Shown here: positions 37,068 through 46,030 of the stretch, in pieces
Position numbering within the stretch: position 1 is the first letter of the stretch
Layout: each line of letters starts with the position of its first letter
NCBI GenBank assembly: GCA_007118345.1
Contig: SKRR01000002.1
Location: 1-63,310, forward strand
Reading direction: 5' to 3'
DNA: 63,310 bases
Source: Microthrixaceae bacterium
Lineage (GTDB): Bacteria > Actinomycetota > Acidimicrobiia > Acidimicrobiales > Microtrichaceae
The notes under the pieces: model-generated
Seen by the model: the letters and a program-made list of their open reading frames with translations, nothing else
Database searches by the model: none
Told to the model about the DNA's origin: nothing
Position numbers and translations under genes: made by a program

Positions 37068-37102
37068 GTTGCGCACGGCGACCCGCGACAGACTGCCCGG
37101 CG

Positions 37103-37894
37103 ATGCCAGAGGGCCACACCATCCACCGGCTCGCCCGCGACCTGCAGCGCACGCTCGGCGGCGCACCGGTGCGAGCGACCTCCCCCCAGGGCCGGTTCGC
37201 CGAGGGCGCCGACCGCCTCGACGGCCACCCGCTCGTGGCGGCCGAGGCGTGGGGCAAGTACCTCTTCTGCGACGTCGGGACCGGCGACGTGCTGCACGTG
37301 CACCTGGGACTGATCGGCAAGTTCCGCCGGCGGCCGTCACCTCCCCCCGACCCGGTCGGCGCCGTGCGACTTCGGCTCGAGGGCGACGCCGCCACGTGGG
37401 ACCTGTCGGGTCCGACCCGCTGCGAACTCGTCACCGTCGACGAACAGGTGGCGATCGTCGCTCGACTGGGTGCCGACCCGTTGCGCCGCGACGCGGACGT
37501 GGACGCCACCCGTGAACGGTTCGTCCGGTCGGGCCGCCCCGTCGGGGCGTACCTGCTCGACCAGTCGGTCATCGCCGGGATCGGCAACGTGTACCGCGCC
37601 GAGATCCTCTTCCTCTGCGGGATCCACCCGACCCGGCCCGCACGGTCGCTCTCCGAGGAGGAGTTCGACCAGCTGTGGTCGACCACCGTCGAACAGCTGC
37701 GCCTCGGGGTGCGCATGGGACGGATCGTCACCACCGACCCCGACGAGATCGGACGACCCCGCTCACGGATGCGCTCCGAGGACCGTCTCTACGTGTACCA
37801 CCGCGATCACTGCCGGCGGTGCGGCACCGAGCTGGAGGTGATCCCGATGGGTGGTCGACCGATCTGGTGCTGCCCCGTCTGCCAGCCCGCCTGA
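37103..37894 (+). CDS. nei: Endonuclease VIII-type DNA glycosylase
   Basis: Excises oxidised bases, mainly pyrimidines, and cleaves the abasic strand. 263 residues. The start MPEGHTIHR gives Pro2 as nucleophile and Glu3, with the GHT form of Nei rather than the LPE form of MutM. Then HVHLGLIGKF, the helix-two-turn-helix DQSVIAGIGNVYRAEILF, and a C-terminal zinc finger with CRRC and CCPVC. It sits 35 bp behind purU and 24 bp before the next gene, on the same strand. Confidence 0.93.
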   Translation: MPEGHTIHRLARDLQRTLGGAPVRATSPQGRFAEGADRLDGHPLVAAEAWGKYLFCDVGTGDVLHVHLGLIGKFRRRPSPPPDPVGAVRLRLEGDAATWDLSGPTRCELVTVDEQVAIVARLGADPLRRDADVDATRERFVRSGRPVGAYLLDQSVIAGIGNVYRAEILFLCGIHPTRPARSLSEEEFDQLWSTTVEQLRLGVRMGRIVTTDPDEIGRPRSRMRSEDRLYVYHRDHCRRCGTELEVIPMGGRPIWCCPVCQPA

Positions 37895-37918
37895 TCTCGA
37901 CCGGGTACCGTCCGGCGG

Positions 37919-38929
37919 GTGAGCGTCACCGACCTGCCGACACCCGCACTGCTCGTCGACGCCGACGCGCTCGACCACAACATCGACGTCATGGCCGCCG
38001 CCCGACCCGGCGCAGCGCTCCGACCGCACGTCAAGGCGTTCAAGTCGAGCGCGCTCGCCCGGCACGTGGCGGCCCGTGGGGGTCATCGGTCCTTCTGCTG
38101 CGCGACGCTGCGCGAGGTCGAGGGACTGCTCGACGCCGACCTCGGCGACGATCTGCTGCTCGCCAACGAGACCCTCGACGGCGACCGACTCGCTGGACTC
38201 GTGGCCCGCGACGACGGCCGGATCACCGTGGCGGTCGACTCCCCCGAGACGGTCGCCGTCGCTGCCGCAGCGGGCGCCGAGGTGCTCGTCGACGTCGACG
38301 TGGGACTTCCCCGCTGCGGGTGCCTGCCGTCGGAGGCGGGAGAGATCGCCGACCGGGCCCGGGCCGCAGGACGGCGCGTGCGCGGCGTGATGGGCTACGA
38401 GGGACACGTCGTCGGCAACCCCGACCGGGCCGCGCGGACTGCCGAGGTCGCCCGGTCGATGGCGCTGCTGCGCGAGGCCCACGACGCGGTCGGGGGTGGG
38501 CTCACGTCGGCGGGCGCGACGGGCACCTACGACCTCCACGACTGGGTCGACGAGGTGCAGGCCGGCTCCTACCTGCTGATGGACTCCCACTACGACCAGC
38601 TCGGACTGCCCTTCCGGCAGGCACTCACCGTGCTCACCACGGTGGTGTCCACGTCGCCCTCGAAGGGGTGGGCCGTTGCCGATGCGGGCCTGAAGGCCTT
38701 CGGCATGGACCACGGCAACCCGTCGATCGACGACCACGAGGTGTTCTTCTGCTCCGACGAGCACACGACGTTCCTCGCCGCGGACGACGGTTCGCTGCCC
38801 GCCGTGGGCACCCGGCTGCGCATGGTGCCGGCGCATGTCGACCCGACCGTCGCCTACCACGAGGTGCTCCACGTGGTGCGCGGCGGCGAGCTGCTCGACA
38901 CCTGGCCCGTCGACCTGCGCGGTTGGTGA
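37919..38929 (+). CDS. PLP enzyme, D-threonine aldolase / D-serine dehydratase-like
   Basis: 336 residues. Fold-type III (alanine-racemase-like) barrel: TPALLVDADALDHNI, RPHVKAFKSSALA with the PLP Lys, VDVGLPRCG, GYEGH and ADAGLKAFGMDHG. Near the C-terminus PAHVDPTVAYHEVL has HxD where D-serine dehydratases have HxC, which points toward a D-threonine aldolase-type metal site, but the substrate is unproven. GTG 37919 lies 7 nt after TACCGT (37906-37911), i.e. leaderless. Together with the nearby D-aminoacylase-like gene it may serve D-amino-acid turnover. Confidence 0.82.
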   Translation: MSVTDLPTPALLVDADALDHNIDVMAAARPGAALRPHVKAFKSSALARHVAARGGHRSFCCATLREVEGLLDADLGDDLLLANETLDGDRLAGLVARDDGRITVAVDSPETVAVAAAAGAEVLVDVDVGLPRCGCLPSEAGEIADRARAAGRRVRGVMGYEGHVVGNPDRAARTAEVARSMALLREAHDAVGGGLTSAGATGTYDLHDWVDEVQAGSYLLMDSHYDQLGLPFRQALTVLTTVVSTSPSKGWAVADAGLKAFGMDHGNPSIDDHEVFFCSDEHTTFLAADDGSLPAVGTRLRMVPAHVDPTVAYHEVLHVVRGGELLDTWPVDLRGW

Positions 38930-38947
38930 ACGCTCAGCGGTCCGGGC

Positions 38948-39871
38948 TCAGTCCCACAGACCGAACCGGCGCCACATGAACCGTGCGCTCGGGGTCACCA
39001 GATCCAGGTCGACCATCAGCGCCCGGATGCGTGCCACCGCGTCCACGAGGTGCCGGCGCCCCGGCTCGGAGCGGTACAGCTCGCGCACCACCTCCCTGGG
39101 CACCCCGCCCTCGACGAGGTCGTGGGTGGGTCGCAGCATGAGTCGCACCATGATGCCGAGCACCAACGGGGTGAAGAACGCCACGGTGCGGCGACGCGCC
39201 GGATGGAGGCGTTCGGCCTCGTGCTCGATCGCGGCACGAGCGAAGGAGATGTGGCGGGCCTCCTCGGCCACGTGGATGCCCATGATGCGCTCGACGAGCG
39301 GGTGGACCCGACCGGAGGCCAACGCCCTGCGCTGGAGCAGGTCGAGGGGTTCCTCACCGCCGAGCACCATGGCGAAGAACACCACCGGCGAATGCCTGCT
39401 GAGCAGGCGGATCAACGTCTCGGTGAACCGGCGCAGCCAGCCCGGCATCCCCCGCACCCGCAGTCCGGTGCGGCGCACGAACTCCTCGAACATGAGGGTG
39501 TGCTGGGACTCCTCGATGAGCTCGTGGTGGATGTAGCGGAACTCGGGCCCCTCGTTGGGCAGGTGGAGGGCCCGGTGCAGCAGGCCTTGCTGCAGCAGGT
39601 TCTCGAAGTGCCAGCCGGTCCGGAAGCTCGCCGCCACCCGCAGCAGGCCGATCCGTGCCTGCTCGACCTCGTCCAGGCTCCGGTACCAGGCGGTGGTGGC
39701 GAGCGGATCGTCGTCGACCAGCACCAGGCGCGGGTCGGTCGGGTCGATCGCGAGCTCGGGGTCGCCCCAATCGACGTCGCGGTACGCGTCGAACCCACGG
39801 GCGGTGGACAGGCGGCTCAGCCGCTCCAGCAGCGTCGGCAGTCGAGAGGTCGCAGCACGGGCCGTCGTCAC
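38948..39871 (-). CDS. AurF-like non-haem diiron protein
   Basis: 307 residues from GTG 39871, which lies 7 nt after TAGCCT (39879-39884); the ORF extends upstream to 39937 without support. All-helical. FRYIHHELIEESQHTLMFEEF and HVAEEARHISFARAAIEHE carry the Glu/His sets of the two iron ligand helices, as in AurF, the p-aminobenzoate N-oxygenase. Members of this family oxidise arylamines or act in natural-product pathways, but many stand alone, as here. Substrate unknown. It is convergent with the D-threonine aldolase-like gene. Confidence 0.82.
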   Translation of the reverse strand: MTTARAATSRLPTLLERLSRLSTARGFDAYRDVDWGDPELAIDPTDPRLVLVDDDPLATTAWYRSLDEVEQARIGLLRVAASFRTGWHFENLLQQGLLHRALHLPNEGPEFRYIHHELIEESQHTLMFEEFVRRTGLRVRGMPGWLRRFTETLIRLLSRHSPVVFFAMVLGGEEPLDLLQRRALASGRVHPLVERIMGIHVAEEARHISFARAAIEHEAERLHPARRRTVAFFTPLVLGIMVRLMLRPTHDLVEGGVPREVVRELYRSEPGRRHLVDAVARIRALMVDLDLVTPSARFMWRRFGLWD

Positions 39872-39942
39872 GGACACAAGGCTAGAGGCGTCGTCCGCGC
39901 TTTCGCAGCGGCGGGCCGCGACCCCGCATCGAAGCATTTTCC

Positions 39943-39971
39943 TTGCGTCGACTCGTAGCGCTCCGTATGGT
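39943..39971 (+). promoter_or_regulatory. Promoter for the surface-protein leader
   Basis: TTGCGT (39943-39948) and TATGGT (39966-39971) are separated by 17 bp, the ideal spacing of a housekeeping promoter. Transcription would begin near 39978 and leave a leader of about 240 nt before ATG 40217, in contrast to the leaderless genes around it. Confidence 0.55.
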
Positions 39972-39992
39972 GCGTCGGGGTGCTGTAGGAGG

Positions 39993-40034
39993 ATGAGGAT
40001 GGCATTGATGCCGGGCGCCCAGTTGGTCGCCTGA
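39993..40034 (+). CDS. Leader mini-ORF upstream of the surface protein
   Basis: AGGAGG at 39987-39992 precedes ATG 39993 (no gap) and ATG 39999 (6-nt gap); the latter reads MALMPGAQLVA and stops at 40032-40034. It is the only short ORF here with a perfect Shine-Dalgarno site. It could be a regulatory leader peptide or an upstream ORF whose translation affects the RNA that follows. No stretch of one amino acid is seen, so classical attenuation is not obvious. Confidence 0.4.
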   Translation: MRMALMPGAQLVA

Positions 40035-40216
40035 CGCTCGGCGGAGCCAGTGGCGAAACCGGTCCCTGTCGGTCACTACGGCGCCTGAAGTAGGGACGCT
40101 CCGGCGGGTTCCGTCGCGGCTCGATGTCTCAGCACGAGTCACCGAGCGGTGGCGTCGCCTGCCGACGCGAACGCTGTTCCAAGGCGGAACGCGATCATCA
40201 GGAGAGGGAGAGGGAA
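40035..40216 (+). promoter_or_regulatory. Structured 5' leader RNA of unknown class
   Basis: No gene. The region has nested pairing options: AGTGGC (40049-40054) with GTCACT (40072-40077), and GTCCCT (40063-40068) with AGGGAC (40093-40098), which would interlock as a pseudoknot. GACGCTCGGCGG near 40033 and GACGCTCCGGCGG near 40097 repeat. I tried to match it to c-di-GMP-I, cobalamin, SAM, TPP and glycine riboswitches and found no consensus core. A purine-rich ribosome-binding stretch (GGAGAGGGAGAGGGA) precedes ATG 40217. Confidence 0.35.
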
Positions 40217-41782
40217 ATGCGCAAGCGCATGATGGCGACTCTGGCGGTGGCGGCGATGCTGCTCGTCGGGGTCGGAGTTCCGGCAGTGACCGGGGCGAGT
40301 TCCGGTCCGACCTATTCGGAGAACTGGGACGGGCGGGGCAGCGACTCGCTGAAGTGCGGTCTCGCCGGGGAGGGCGACCGTCCTGATGACGGCAGTGGAT
40401 GGATCCACTGGGTGTTCAGCACCAAGGGCGCATCGACCGATGCGCTGTTGACGCTCGGCGGCACCGGCTCCGGGAGCTACTCGCCGGGTGAACCGCTGAC
40501 CGCCAACATCTGGCACTTCTACACCCCGTACGCGGAGCTGGACGGCCTGACCGCCGGCATCGAACTCTTCGGTGGTCAGCCGGGTGCTGGTGGCGGACTG
40601 GTCATCTCCGACTACTGCCCCAACACCGCCCAGGAGCACCTCACCGTCGCCAAGACGGTGGACACCTCCTACGAGCGGGACCACGACTGGGGCATCTCCA
40701 AGGGCGCCGAGAGCGAGCTCGGGTACGTCCTGCCGTGCGGTGACGGCTGGCCGGATCCCCACGCGGAATGCCCGAAGGTCTGGCTGTTCGCCGACGGCAC
40801 TGGTGACGAGACGGTGACCTGGACCGTGGACGTGCCCTACGAGGGCCACGTGGACAGCAAGCATCGCGTCGCCGGCGACATCGACATCGAGAACACCGGC
40901 AACCTCGACGCGGTGATCACCGGGGTCGAGGATCTCCTCGCCGGCACACCGGTCGACGTGGACTGCCCGGTGACCTTCCCGCACACCTTGGCGGTCGGTT
41001 CGACACTGAGGTGCACCTACGACGAGCACGTCGACTCGAAGATCACCGGCGACAACGTGGCGACGGCCTTCACGGAGCGGAACACGGATCCCGGCTACTC
41101 CTCGGTTCCCGTGCCGATCGTGTGGGGCGACCCCGACGTCGAGCGCAACGAGACCGTCACCGTCGATGACTGCAGCGACCTCGCCGGCTGCGAGGAGCTC
41201 GGTCAGGTCACCGCGCCGCACAGCGGACAGTTCACCTCGTCGCACGTGTTCCGGTTCGCGGACTTCGACGAGTGCGGCAGCTACCGCTACGACAACACTG
41301 CGACGATCCGCGAGACCGGCGAGGATGCCAGCGCGCGGGTCAAGGTGAACGTCCAGTGCGTGACGTTCGAGGGCGAGACCGCGTGGGCGGCCAACGGTGC
41401 CGTGCCCGGTCAGCTCCGCTACACGAACCGGGGCAACTGGGCCACCTACGTGCAGTACGGGGACACGGCCAAGACCACGACGCTGTTCGCCGGCCGCACC
41501 CTCGATGCGGGGCAGGTGAGCTTCTCGGCCCCTGTGGACGGCAAGGTCACCATCACCGTCGATCTGGCCGGTCCCTGGCAGTTCGAGGACGTGGCGGAGA
41601 ACCTGAAGGTCCAGGGCTACGCCACCGCACCCCGCGGCAACCCCGCACCGGGAAGGTTCGCCCACAAGGTGGCCTGTGATGCCGGGGGCACCACGTGCGA
41701 GGTCGTGGTTCCGGCGAACAACTTCTACGGCGTGCACCTCAACGTCGGCCAGTTGGTCCCCGATCCGAACTTCGGACCGTGA
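40217..41782 (+). CDS. Secreted surface-type protein with DUF11/Ig-like repeats
   Basis: 521 residues. Signal peptide MRKRMMATLAVAAMLLVG... with a likely cut after TGAS. The first ~140 residues hold Trp/Gly-rich loops (WIHWVFSTKG, SDYCPNT). Then comes LTVAKTVDTSYERDHDWGISK, and at least two beta-sandwich modules with TVTWTVDVPYEG, GDIDIENTGNLDAVITGV and paired Cys (DVDCPVT...TLRCTY; DDCSDLAGC) of the kind seen in DUF11-like surface proteins. No LPxTG or membrane anchor at the C-terminus, so it is released or loosely bound. An 11-aa leader ORF and long leader lie upstream; a strong terminator follows. Confidence 0.75.
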   Translation: MRKRMMATLAVAAMLLVGVGVPAVTGASSGPTYSENWDGRGSDSLKCGLAGEGDRPDDGSGWIHWVFSTKGASTDALLTLGGTGSGSYSPGEPLTANIWHFYTPYAELDGLTAGIELFGGQPGAGGGLVISDYCPNTAQEHLTVAKTVDTSYERDHDWGISKGAESELGYVLPCGDGWPDPHAECPKVWLFADGTGDETVTWTVDVPYEGHVDSKHRVAGDIDIENTGNLDAVITGVEDLLAGTPVDVDCPVTFPHTLAVGSTLRCTYDEHVDSKITGDNVATAFTERNTDPGYSSVPVPIVWGDPDVERNETVTVDDCSDLAGCEELGQVTAPHSGQFTSSHVFRFADFDECGSYRYDNTATIRETGEDASARVKVNVQCVTFEGETAWAANGAVPGQLRYTNRGNWATYVQYGDTAKTTTLFAGRTLDAGQVSFSAPVDGKVTITVDLAGPWQFEDVAENLKVQGYATAPRGNPAPGRFAHKVACDAGGTTCEVVVPANNFYGVHLNVGQLVPDPNFGP

Positions 41783-41815
41783 GGCCGAGCGGCTGACAGC
41801 GGCAACGCCGTTGCG

Positions 41816-41843
41816 AAGGGCCCCGGCTCGCGCCGGGGCCCTT
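41816..41843 (+). terminator. Intrinsic terminator after the surface-protein gene
   Basis: A perfect 12-bp stem: AAGGGCCCCGGC (41816-41827) and GCCGGGGCCCTT (41832-41843), loop TCGC. The tail is CCTCGTT, short of T as in most GC-rich actinobacterial terminators. It could also stop rdgB transcripts coming from the other side. Confidence 0.85.
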
Positions 41844-41893
41844 CCTCGTTCCACGGGCGCCGGAGCAGCCGGGTACGGACCCAGCCCGGCGGG

Positions 41894-42505
41894 TCAGCCG
41901 GCCAGGGCGGCGACGAGCGAACGAAGGGCCCGTCCGCGGTGCGAGATGGCTGACTTCTCTGCTGCGTCCATCTCGGCGAAGGTGCGGCCATCGCCCTCGG
42001 CGGGCTCGAACACCGGGTCGTAACCGAACCCGGCATCGCCCACCGGCGACATGGCGATGCGGCCCTCGACCCTGCCGTCGACGACCAGCTCGTCGCCGCC
42101 GGGGGCCCGCACCACCAGGACGCACACGAATCTCGCCGAACGGTCGGCGACCCCGGACAGCTCGGCGAGCAGCCGTTCGACGTTGTCGGCATCGCTCGCG
42201 TCCTCACCGGCGTACCGCGCCGACCGCACCCCCGGCGCACCCCCGAGTGCGTCGACCACCAGACCCGAGTCGTCCGCGAGCGCCACCTCGCCGGTCGCGT
42301 CGGCCAACGCAACGGCCTTCAGGCGCGCGTTACCGACGAAGTCCGGCGCGTCCTCGACCACCTCGGGCACCTCCTCCGGTCGTGGCACCAGCTCGACCGG
42401 GTCACCGGCTGCGGTGCGCACGTCGAGGTCAGCGAGGATCGCGGCCAGCTCGGCCACCTTCTTCGGGTTCGCCGAGGCGAGCACGATCCGCGCCGGCACC
42501 TCCAC
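41894..42505 (-). CDS. rdgB: XTP/dITP diphosphatase (RdgB/HAM1)
   Basis: Removes non-canonical purine nucleoside triphosphates (ITP, dITP, XTP). 203 residues. The substrate motif is ASANPKKVAEL (S/TxNxxK), followed by ADDSGLVVDALGG, GVRSARYAG, GFGYDPVFEP and SHRGRALR. Start is GTG 42505 (GTG 42499 is possible), 7 bp after the rph stop; the reading frame is open further into rph but without homology. It is the last gene of the cysM-murI-MBL-rph-rdgB run. Confidence 0.93.
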   Translation of the reverse strand: MEVPARIVLASANPKKVAELAAILADLDVRTAAGDPVELVPRPEEVPEVVEDAPDFVGNARLKAVALADATGEVALADDSGLVVDALGGAPGVRSARYAGEDASDADNVERLLAELSGVADRSARFVCVLVVRAPGGDELVVDGRVEGRIAMSPVGDAGFGYDPVFEPAEGDGRTFAEMDAAEKSAISHRGRALRSLVAALAG

Positions 42506-42512
42506 GGTCCGC

Positions 42513-43253
42513 TCAGCGGCCGATGGGACGGGGCGGGGGCGCCACCGAGACGTACTCGCGCTGCAGTTCGTGGATCGAGCGGATGCCACCCTCAGCGAGG
42601 CCGAGCAGCTCGTCGAGCTCACCCCGGCTGAAGGGAGCGCCCTCCGCGGTGCCCTGCACCTCGACGAAGAGCCCCTTGCCGGTCATCACGACGTTCATGT
42701 CGGTCTCGGCGTTGACGTCCTCGGAGTACGGCAGGTCCAGTCGCGCTTCACCGTCGATGACGCCGACCGAGATCGCGGCGAGCTCGTCGAGCAACGGCAC
42801 CGCCGAGATCAGCTCGGCCTGCACCATCCGGGTCAGGCAGTCGTGCAGCGCCAGGTAGGCGCCCGAGATCGCAGCGGTCCGGGTACCACCGTCGGCCTGC
42901 AGCACGTCGCAGTCGAGGAGGATCTGCCGCTCGCCGAGGGCCTTCATGTCGACCACGGACCGCAGGGCCCGGCCGATGAGTCGCTGGATCTCCTGGGTGC
43001 GCCCCTTGGGGCCCTTGGTCTCGCGTCGGATCCGCTCAGGGGACGAACCGGGCAGCATCGAGTACTCGGCGGTCACCCAGCCCTTGCCGCTGTTGCGCAT
43101 CCAGCGGGGCACGTCCTCGTCGAGCATCGCGGTGCACAGCACCTTGGTGTCGCCGAAGGTGACGAGCACCGATCCCTGGGCGTACGCGGTGAAGTCGCGT
43201 TCGAAGGAGTGGGGGCGCAGCTCGTCGTTGGCGCGGCCGTCGGGACGGGGCAT
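42513..43253 (-). CDS. rph: Ribonuclease PH
   Basis: Phosphorolytic 3'-exoribonuclease that trims tRNA precursors. 246 residues. [75 protein letters not shown] and [23 protein letters not shown] are all canonical. It follows the MBL gene by 9 bp. Actinobacterial genomes commonly keep rph and rdgB adjacent. Confidence 0.96.
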   Translation of the reverse strand: MPRPDGRANDELRPHSFERDFTAYAQGSVLVTFGDTKVLCTAMLDEDVPRWMRNSGKGWVTAEYSMLPGSSPERIRRETKGPKGRTQEIQRLIGRALRSVVDMKALGERQILLDCDVLQADGGTRTAAISGAYLALHDCLTRMVQAELISAVPLLDELAAISVGVIDGEARLDLPYSEDVNAETDMNVVMTGKGLFVEVQGTAEGAPFSRGELDELLGLAEGGIRSIHELQREYVSVAPPPRPIGR

Positions 43254-43262
43254 GGGGGAACC

Positions 43263-44000
43263 TCAGATCGTGAAGGTGTGGTGCATCGCAGCCACTTCGA
43301 CCGGCGAACCATAGGCGTCGGACGCCTCGGCCACCGCCTCGTCGACCGAGCTGCCCGGCAACAGATGGGTCAGCGCGAGTCGTCGGGCCCCGCCGGCTCG
43401 GGCCAGCGCTCCGGCCTGACGTGCCGACAGGTGCACCGGATCTGCCGGCTCGTCGCGAGCCAGGTAAGTCGCCTCGATGATCGCCAGGTCCAGCGTGCCC
43501 AGCTCCCCCACCGACCACCTCGGCCCGGTGTCGGCGCTGTAGCCGACCGAACGACCGTCGAACTCGGCACGCAGTCCCATCGTCTCGACCGGATGGTCGG
43601 TGCGCGAGCAGCGCCACCGGATCGGGCCGACCGAGAACTCCGCGCCGTCCTCGATCACATGCGGGGTGAAGGTGGGCTCGAGGCCGTCGGAGCAGAGCGC
43701 CTCGGCCAAGGTCAACGTCTCGTCGGTGCCGTACAGGTCGATCGCCGCCGGCGAGTCGAGCACGTACTTGAGTGCGTTGCGCAGCACCGGGACGTCGAGC
43801 CAGTGGTCCGGGTGGGAGTGGCTCAGCACCACGGCGTCGAGGTCGACGGGCGACAGATGGCGCTGCAGGTTGGCGAGGGTTCCGCCACCGGCATCCATCA
43901 TCACGTTGGTGCCACCCGCACGGACCAGGAATCCTGAACAGGCGGTGTCGACATCGGCGAACACGCCGGAGCTGCCCAGGACCGTCACTGTGAGGTTCAC
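43263..44000 (-). CDS. Metallo-beta-lactamase-fold hydrolase (Rv1339-like)
   Basis: 245 residues. SHSHPDHWLDVPVL is the HxHxDH zinc motif; YSADTGPRWSVGEL and HLSARQAGALA, LTHLLPG supply later ligands. Closest in layout to the RNase Z/phosphodiesterase-like members; the mycobacterial gene in the same position (Rv1339, as I recall) is reported as a cyclic-nucleotide phosphodiesterase. GTG 44000 lies 6 nt after TAGGGT (44007-44012), and that box includes the murI stop TAG, so it may have an internal leaderless promoter. Confidence 0.87.
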   Translation of the reverse strand: MNLTVTVLGSSGVFADVDTACSGFLVRAGGTNVMMDAGGGTLANLQRHLSPVDLDAVVLSHSHPDHWLDVPVLRNALKYVLDSPAAIDLYGTDETLTLAEALCSDGLEPTFTPHVIEDGAEFSVGPIRWRCSRTDHPVETMGLRAEFDGRSVGYSADTGPRWSVGELGTLDLAIIEATYLARDEPADPVHLSARQAGALARAGGARRLALTHLLPGSSVDEAVAEASDAYGSPVEVAAMHHTFTI

Positions 44001-44009
44001 CCCGTCACC

Positions 44010-44858
44010 CTACTGAGGTGGCTCGGATTCCCAGTGCAGCTGCTCTGCTCGCAACAGCTCCGGGCCGAGCAGCCGACGGCCCAGCTCCTCGAACCAGTTC
44101 ACGTCGCCGGTCGTGATGAAGGTCGACGTGCCGCGCCGATCCCCGCGGCGCGGATGCACGATGTCGCTGTCGTACATGAGCCGCCGTACCTCGAACGCGG
44201 TCTCGTCGGCCGAGGAGACCAGCACCACGTCGCGGCCCATGACGTCGGAGATCGTGCGGGCCAGGTACGGGTAGTGGGTGCACCCCAACAGCAGCGCGTC
44301 CACCTTCGCCTCGCGGGCCGGTGCGAGCAACGCCGTGGCGAGCACGTGGACCTGCTCGGTGTCGAACTCGCCACGTTCGACGAACTCGACGAACCCGGGA
44401 CAGGCGAGGGACACCAACTCGGTGTCGGGTGACGCCGCGGCGACCGCCGCTCGGTACGCACCCGAGTTGATCGTGCCGACGGTGCCGATCACCCCCGCAC
44501 GACCGGTGGAGGTGGCCTGCACCAACGCGCGGACACCGGGCTCGATCACCCCGATGATCGGCACGTCGAAGCGTTCGCGCAGCGAGTCGAGCGCCGCAGC
44601 GGCAGCGGTGTTGCACGCCACCACGACGAGCTTCACGTTGTGGCGCTCGACCAGCTCCTCGGTGATCTGGTGGGCGAACCACGCCACCTCGGGAAGCTCA
44701 CGCGGGCCGTAGGGATACCGACCCGTGTCACCCAGGTAGATCAGGTCCTCCCCAGGCAGCAGGTCGATCAGCGCTCGCGCCACGGTGAGGCCACCGAACC
44801 CCGAGTCGAACATGCCGATCGGCCGGTCGTCGCCCGGCTCGCTGCGCGTGGTCCGCAC
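44010..44858 (-). CDS. murI: Glutamate racemase
   Basis: Makes D-glutamate for peptidoglycan. 282 residues. IGMFDSGFGGLTVARAL, YLGDTGRYPYG, VVACNTAAAAAL (Cys82) and LLGCTHYPYLA (Cys193) provide the two catalytic Cys. GTG 44858 sits 2 bp after the cysM stop, so translation is probably coupled. Readable in-frame sequence farther upstream belongs to the overlapping cysM shadow. Confidence 0.95.
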   Translation of the reverse strand: MRTTRSEPGDDRPIGMFDSGFGGLTVARALIDLLPGEDLIYLGDTGRYPYGPRELPEVAWFAHQITEELVERHNVKLVVVACNTAAAAALDSLRERFDVPIIGVIEPGVRALVQATSTGRAGVIGTVGTINSGAYRAAVAAASPDTELVSLACPGFVEFVERGEFDTEQVHVLATALLAPAREAKVDALLLGCTHYPYLARTISDVMGRDVVLVSSADETAFEVRRLMYDSDIVHPRRGDRRGTSTFITTGDVNWFEELGRRLLGPELLRAEQLHWESEPPQ

Positions 44859-44860
44859 GC

Positions 44861-45808
44861 TCAGAAGTAGATCACCTTCTCGGCGTTCGCCGTCGCTTCG
44901 TCGAGGTCGAGGGTCCACGCGCCGGTCGAGAGGTACTTCCAGCCGTAGTCGCACACGACGAACACGATCGTGCCCGACTCGATGCGCCGTGCGACCTTGA
45001 CCGCGCCGGCCAGTGCCGCGCCCGCCGAGATGCCCGAGAAGATGCCGGCATCGGCCAGGGCCCGGGTGTACTCGAGCGATTCGCGGGGCCGCACGATCGA
45101 CTTGCCGTCGAGCAGGTCGAAGCCGCCCCACTTCTCGAACACCGGCGGGATGTAGCCGTCGTCGAGGCTCCGCAACCCCTCGACCTGCTCCCCGGAGGGT
45201 GGCTCGACCGCGAGGATCTTCACCTCGGGGTTCTGTTCCTTCAGGTATGACCCGACGCCCAACAGCGTGCCCGAGGTGCCGAGGCCCGCCACGAAGTGCG
45301 TGATGCCGGGCACGTCGCGCCAGATCTCCGGTCCGGTGGTCCGGTAGTGCGCCTTGGGGTTCGCCTCGTTGCCGTACTGGTAGAGGAACACCCAGTCGGG
45401 ATTGGCGTCGGCCAGCTCGAGCGCACGGCGGACCGCACCGTTGGAGCCCTCCTCCCCCGGTGAGTCGATGATCTCGGCGCCGTACACCTCGAGCAGTTGG
45501 CGGCGTTCGATCGACACGTTGCCGGGCAGCACGATCTTGAGGTGGTACCCCCTGATCCGGCAGATCATCGCCATGGCGATGCCGGTGTTGCCCGACGACG
45601 GCTCGATGATCGTGCAGCCGGGTGTGATGGTGCCGTCCTCCTCGGCCTCGGTGATCATCGACAGCGCGATGCGGTCCTTCACCGAGCCCGCGGGGTTCTG
45701 CCCCTCCATCTTCGCGAGGAGGCGCACCTGTGGATTGGGGCTCAGCTGGCTCACGTCCACGATCGGGGTGTTGCCGATCATGTCGAGGACCGAGGGGAGG
45801 ATCGCCAT
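44861..45808 (-). CDS. cysM: Cysteine synthase of the CysM type
   Basis: 315 residues, PLP fold type II. MEGQNPAGSVKDRIA has the PLP Lys44; IIEPSSGNTGIAMAM, FVAGLGTSGTLLGVG and SGISAGAALAGA complete the core. Instead of the CysK sequence near position 220 it reads EGLRSLDDGYIPP, matching mycobacterial CysM, in which this Arg selects O-phosphoserine. There CysM takes sulfur from the thiocarboxylated carrier CysO. ATG 45808 is 13 nt from the start of TACCAT. The mec gene lies 1.6 kb away, but no cysO is found between. Confidence 0.9.
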   Translation of the reverse strand: MAILPSVLDMIGNTPIVDVSQLSPNPQVRLLAKMEGQNPAGSVKDRIALSMITEAEEDGTITPGCTIIEPSSGNTGIAMAMICRIRGYHLKIVLPGNVSIERRQLLEVYGAEIIDSPGEEGSNGAVRRALELADANPDWVFLYQYGNEANPKAHYRTTGPEIWRDVPGITHFVAGLGTSGTLLGVGSYLKEQNPEVKILAVEPPSGEQVEGLRSLDDGYIPPVFEKWGGFDLLDGKSIVRPRESLEYTRALADAGIFSGISAGAALAGAVKVARRIESGTIVFVVCDYGWKYLSTGAWTLDLDEATANAEKVIYF

Positions 45809-46030
45809 AAACCTGACCTGAATGGTAGGGAATTCTGACGTCGGGAACCACTCGGGCCCGTCGCGAGTTCCCGCGAGTCGCTTCAGCGCCAGCTCGATGC
45901 TGTCCCGTCGGGCTCGTCGCACTCCCGCCAGCGAGGGAAGTGTCGGATCCATATTTACGGATTACTGTTCATGAGTCCTATCTCGTGACTATGGTTTCCT
46001 AACCACGCCACGCACCCTTCAGGAGGCCCG

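Noticed and set aside
40035-40216. c-di-GMP-I or other known riboswitch
   Set aside because: The conserved cores (for example GGCAAACC and GACGCAAAGCC) are not present. Only generic pairing can be shown.
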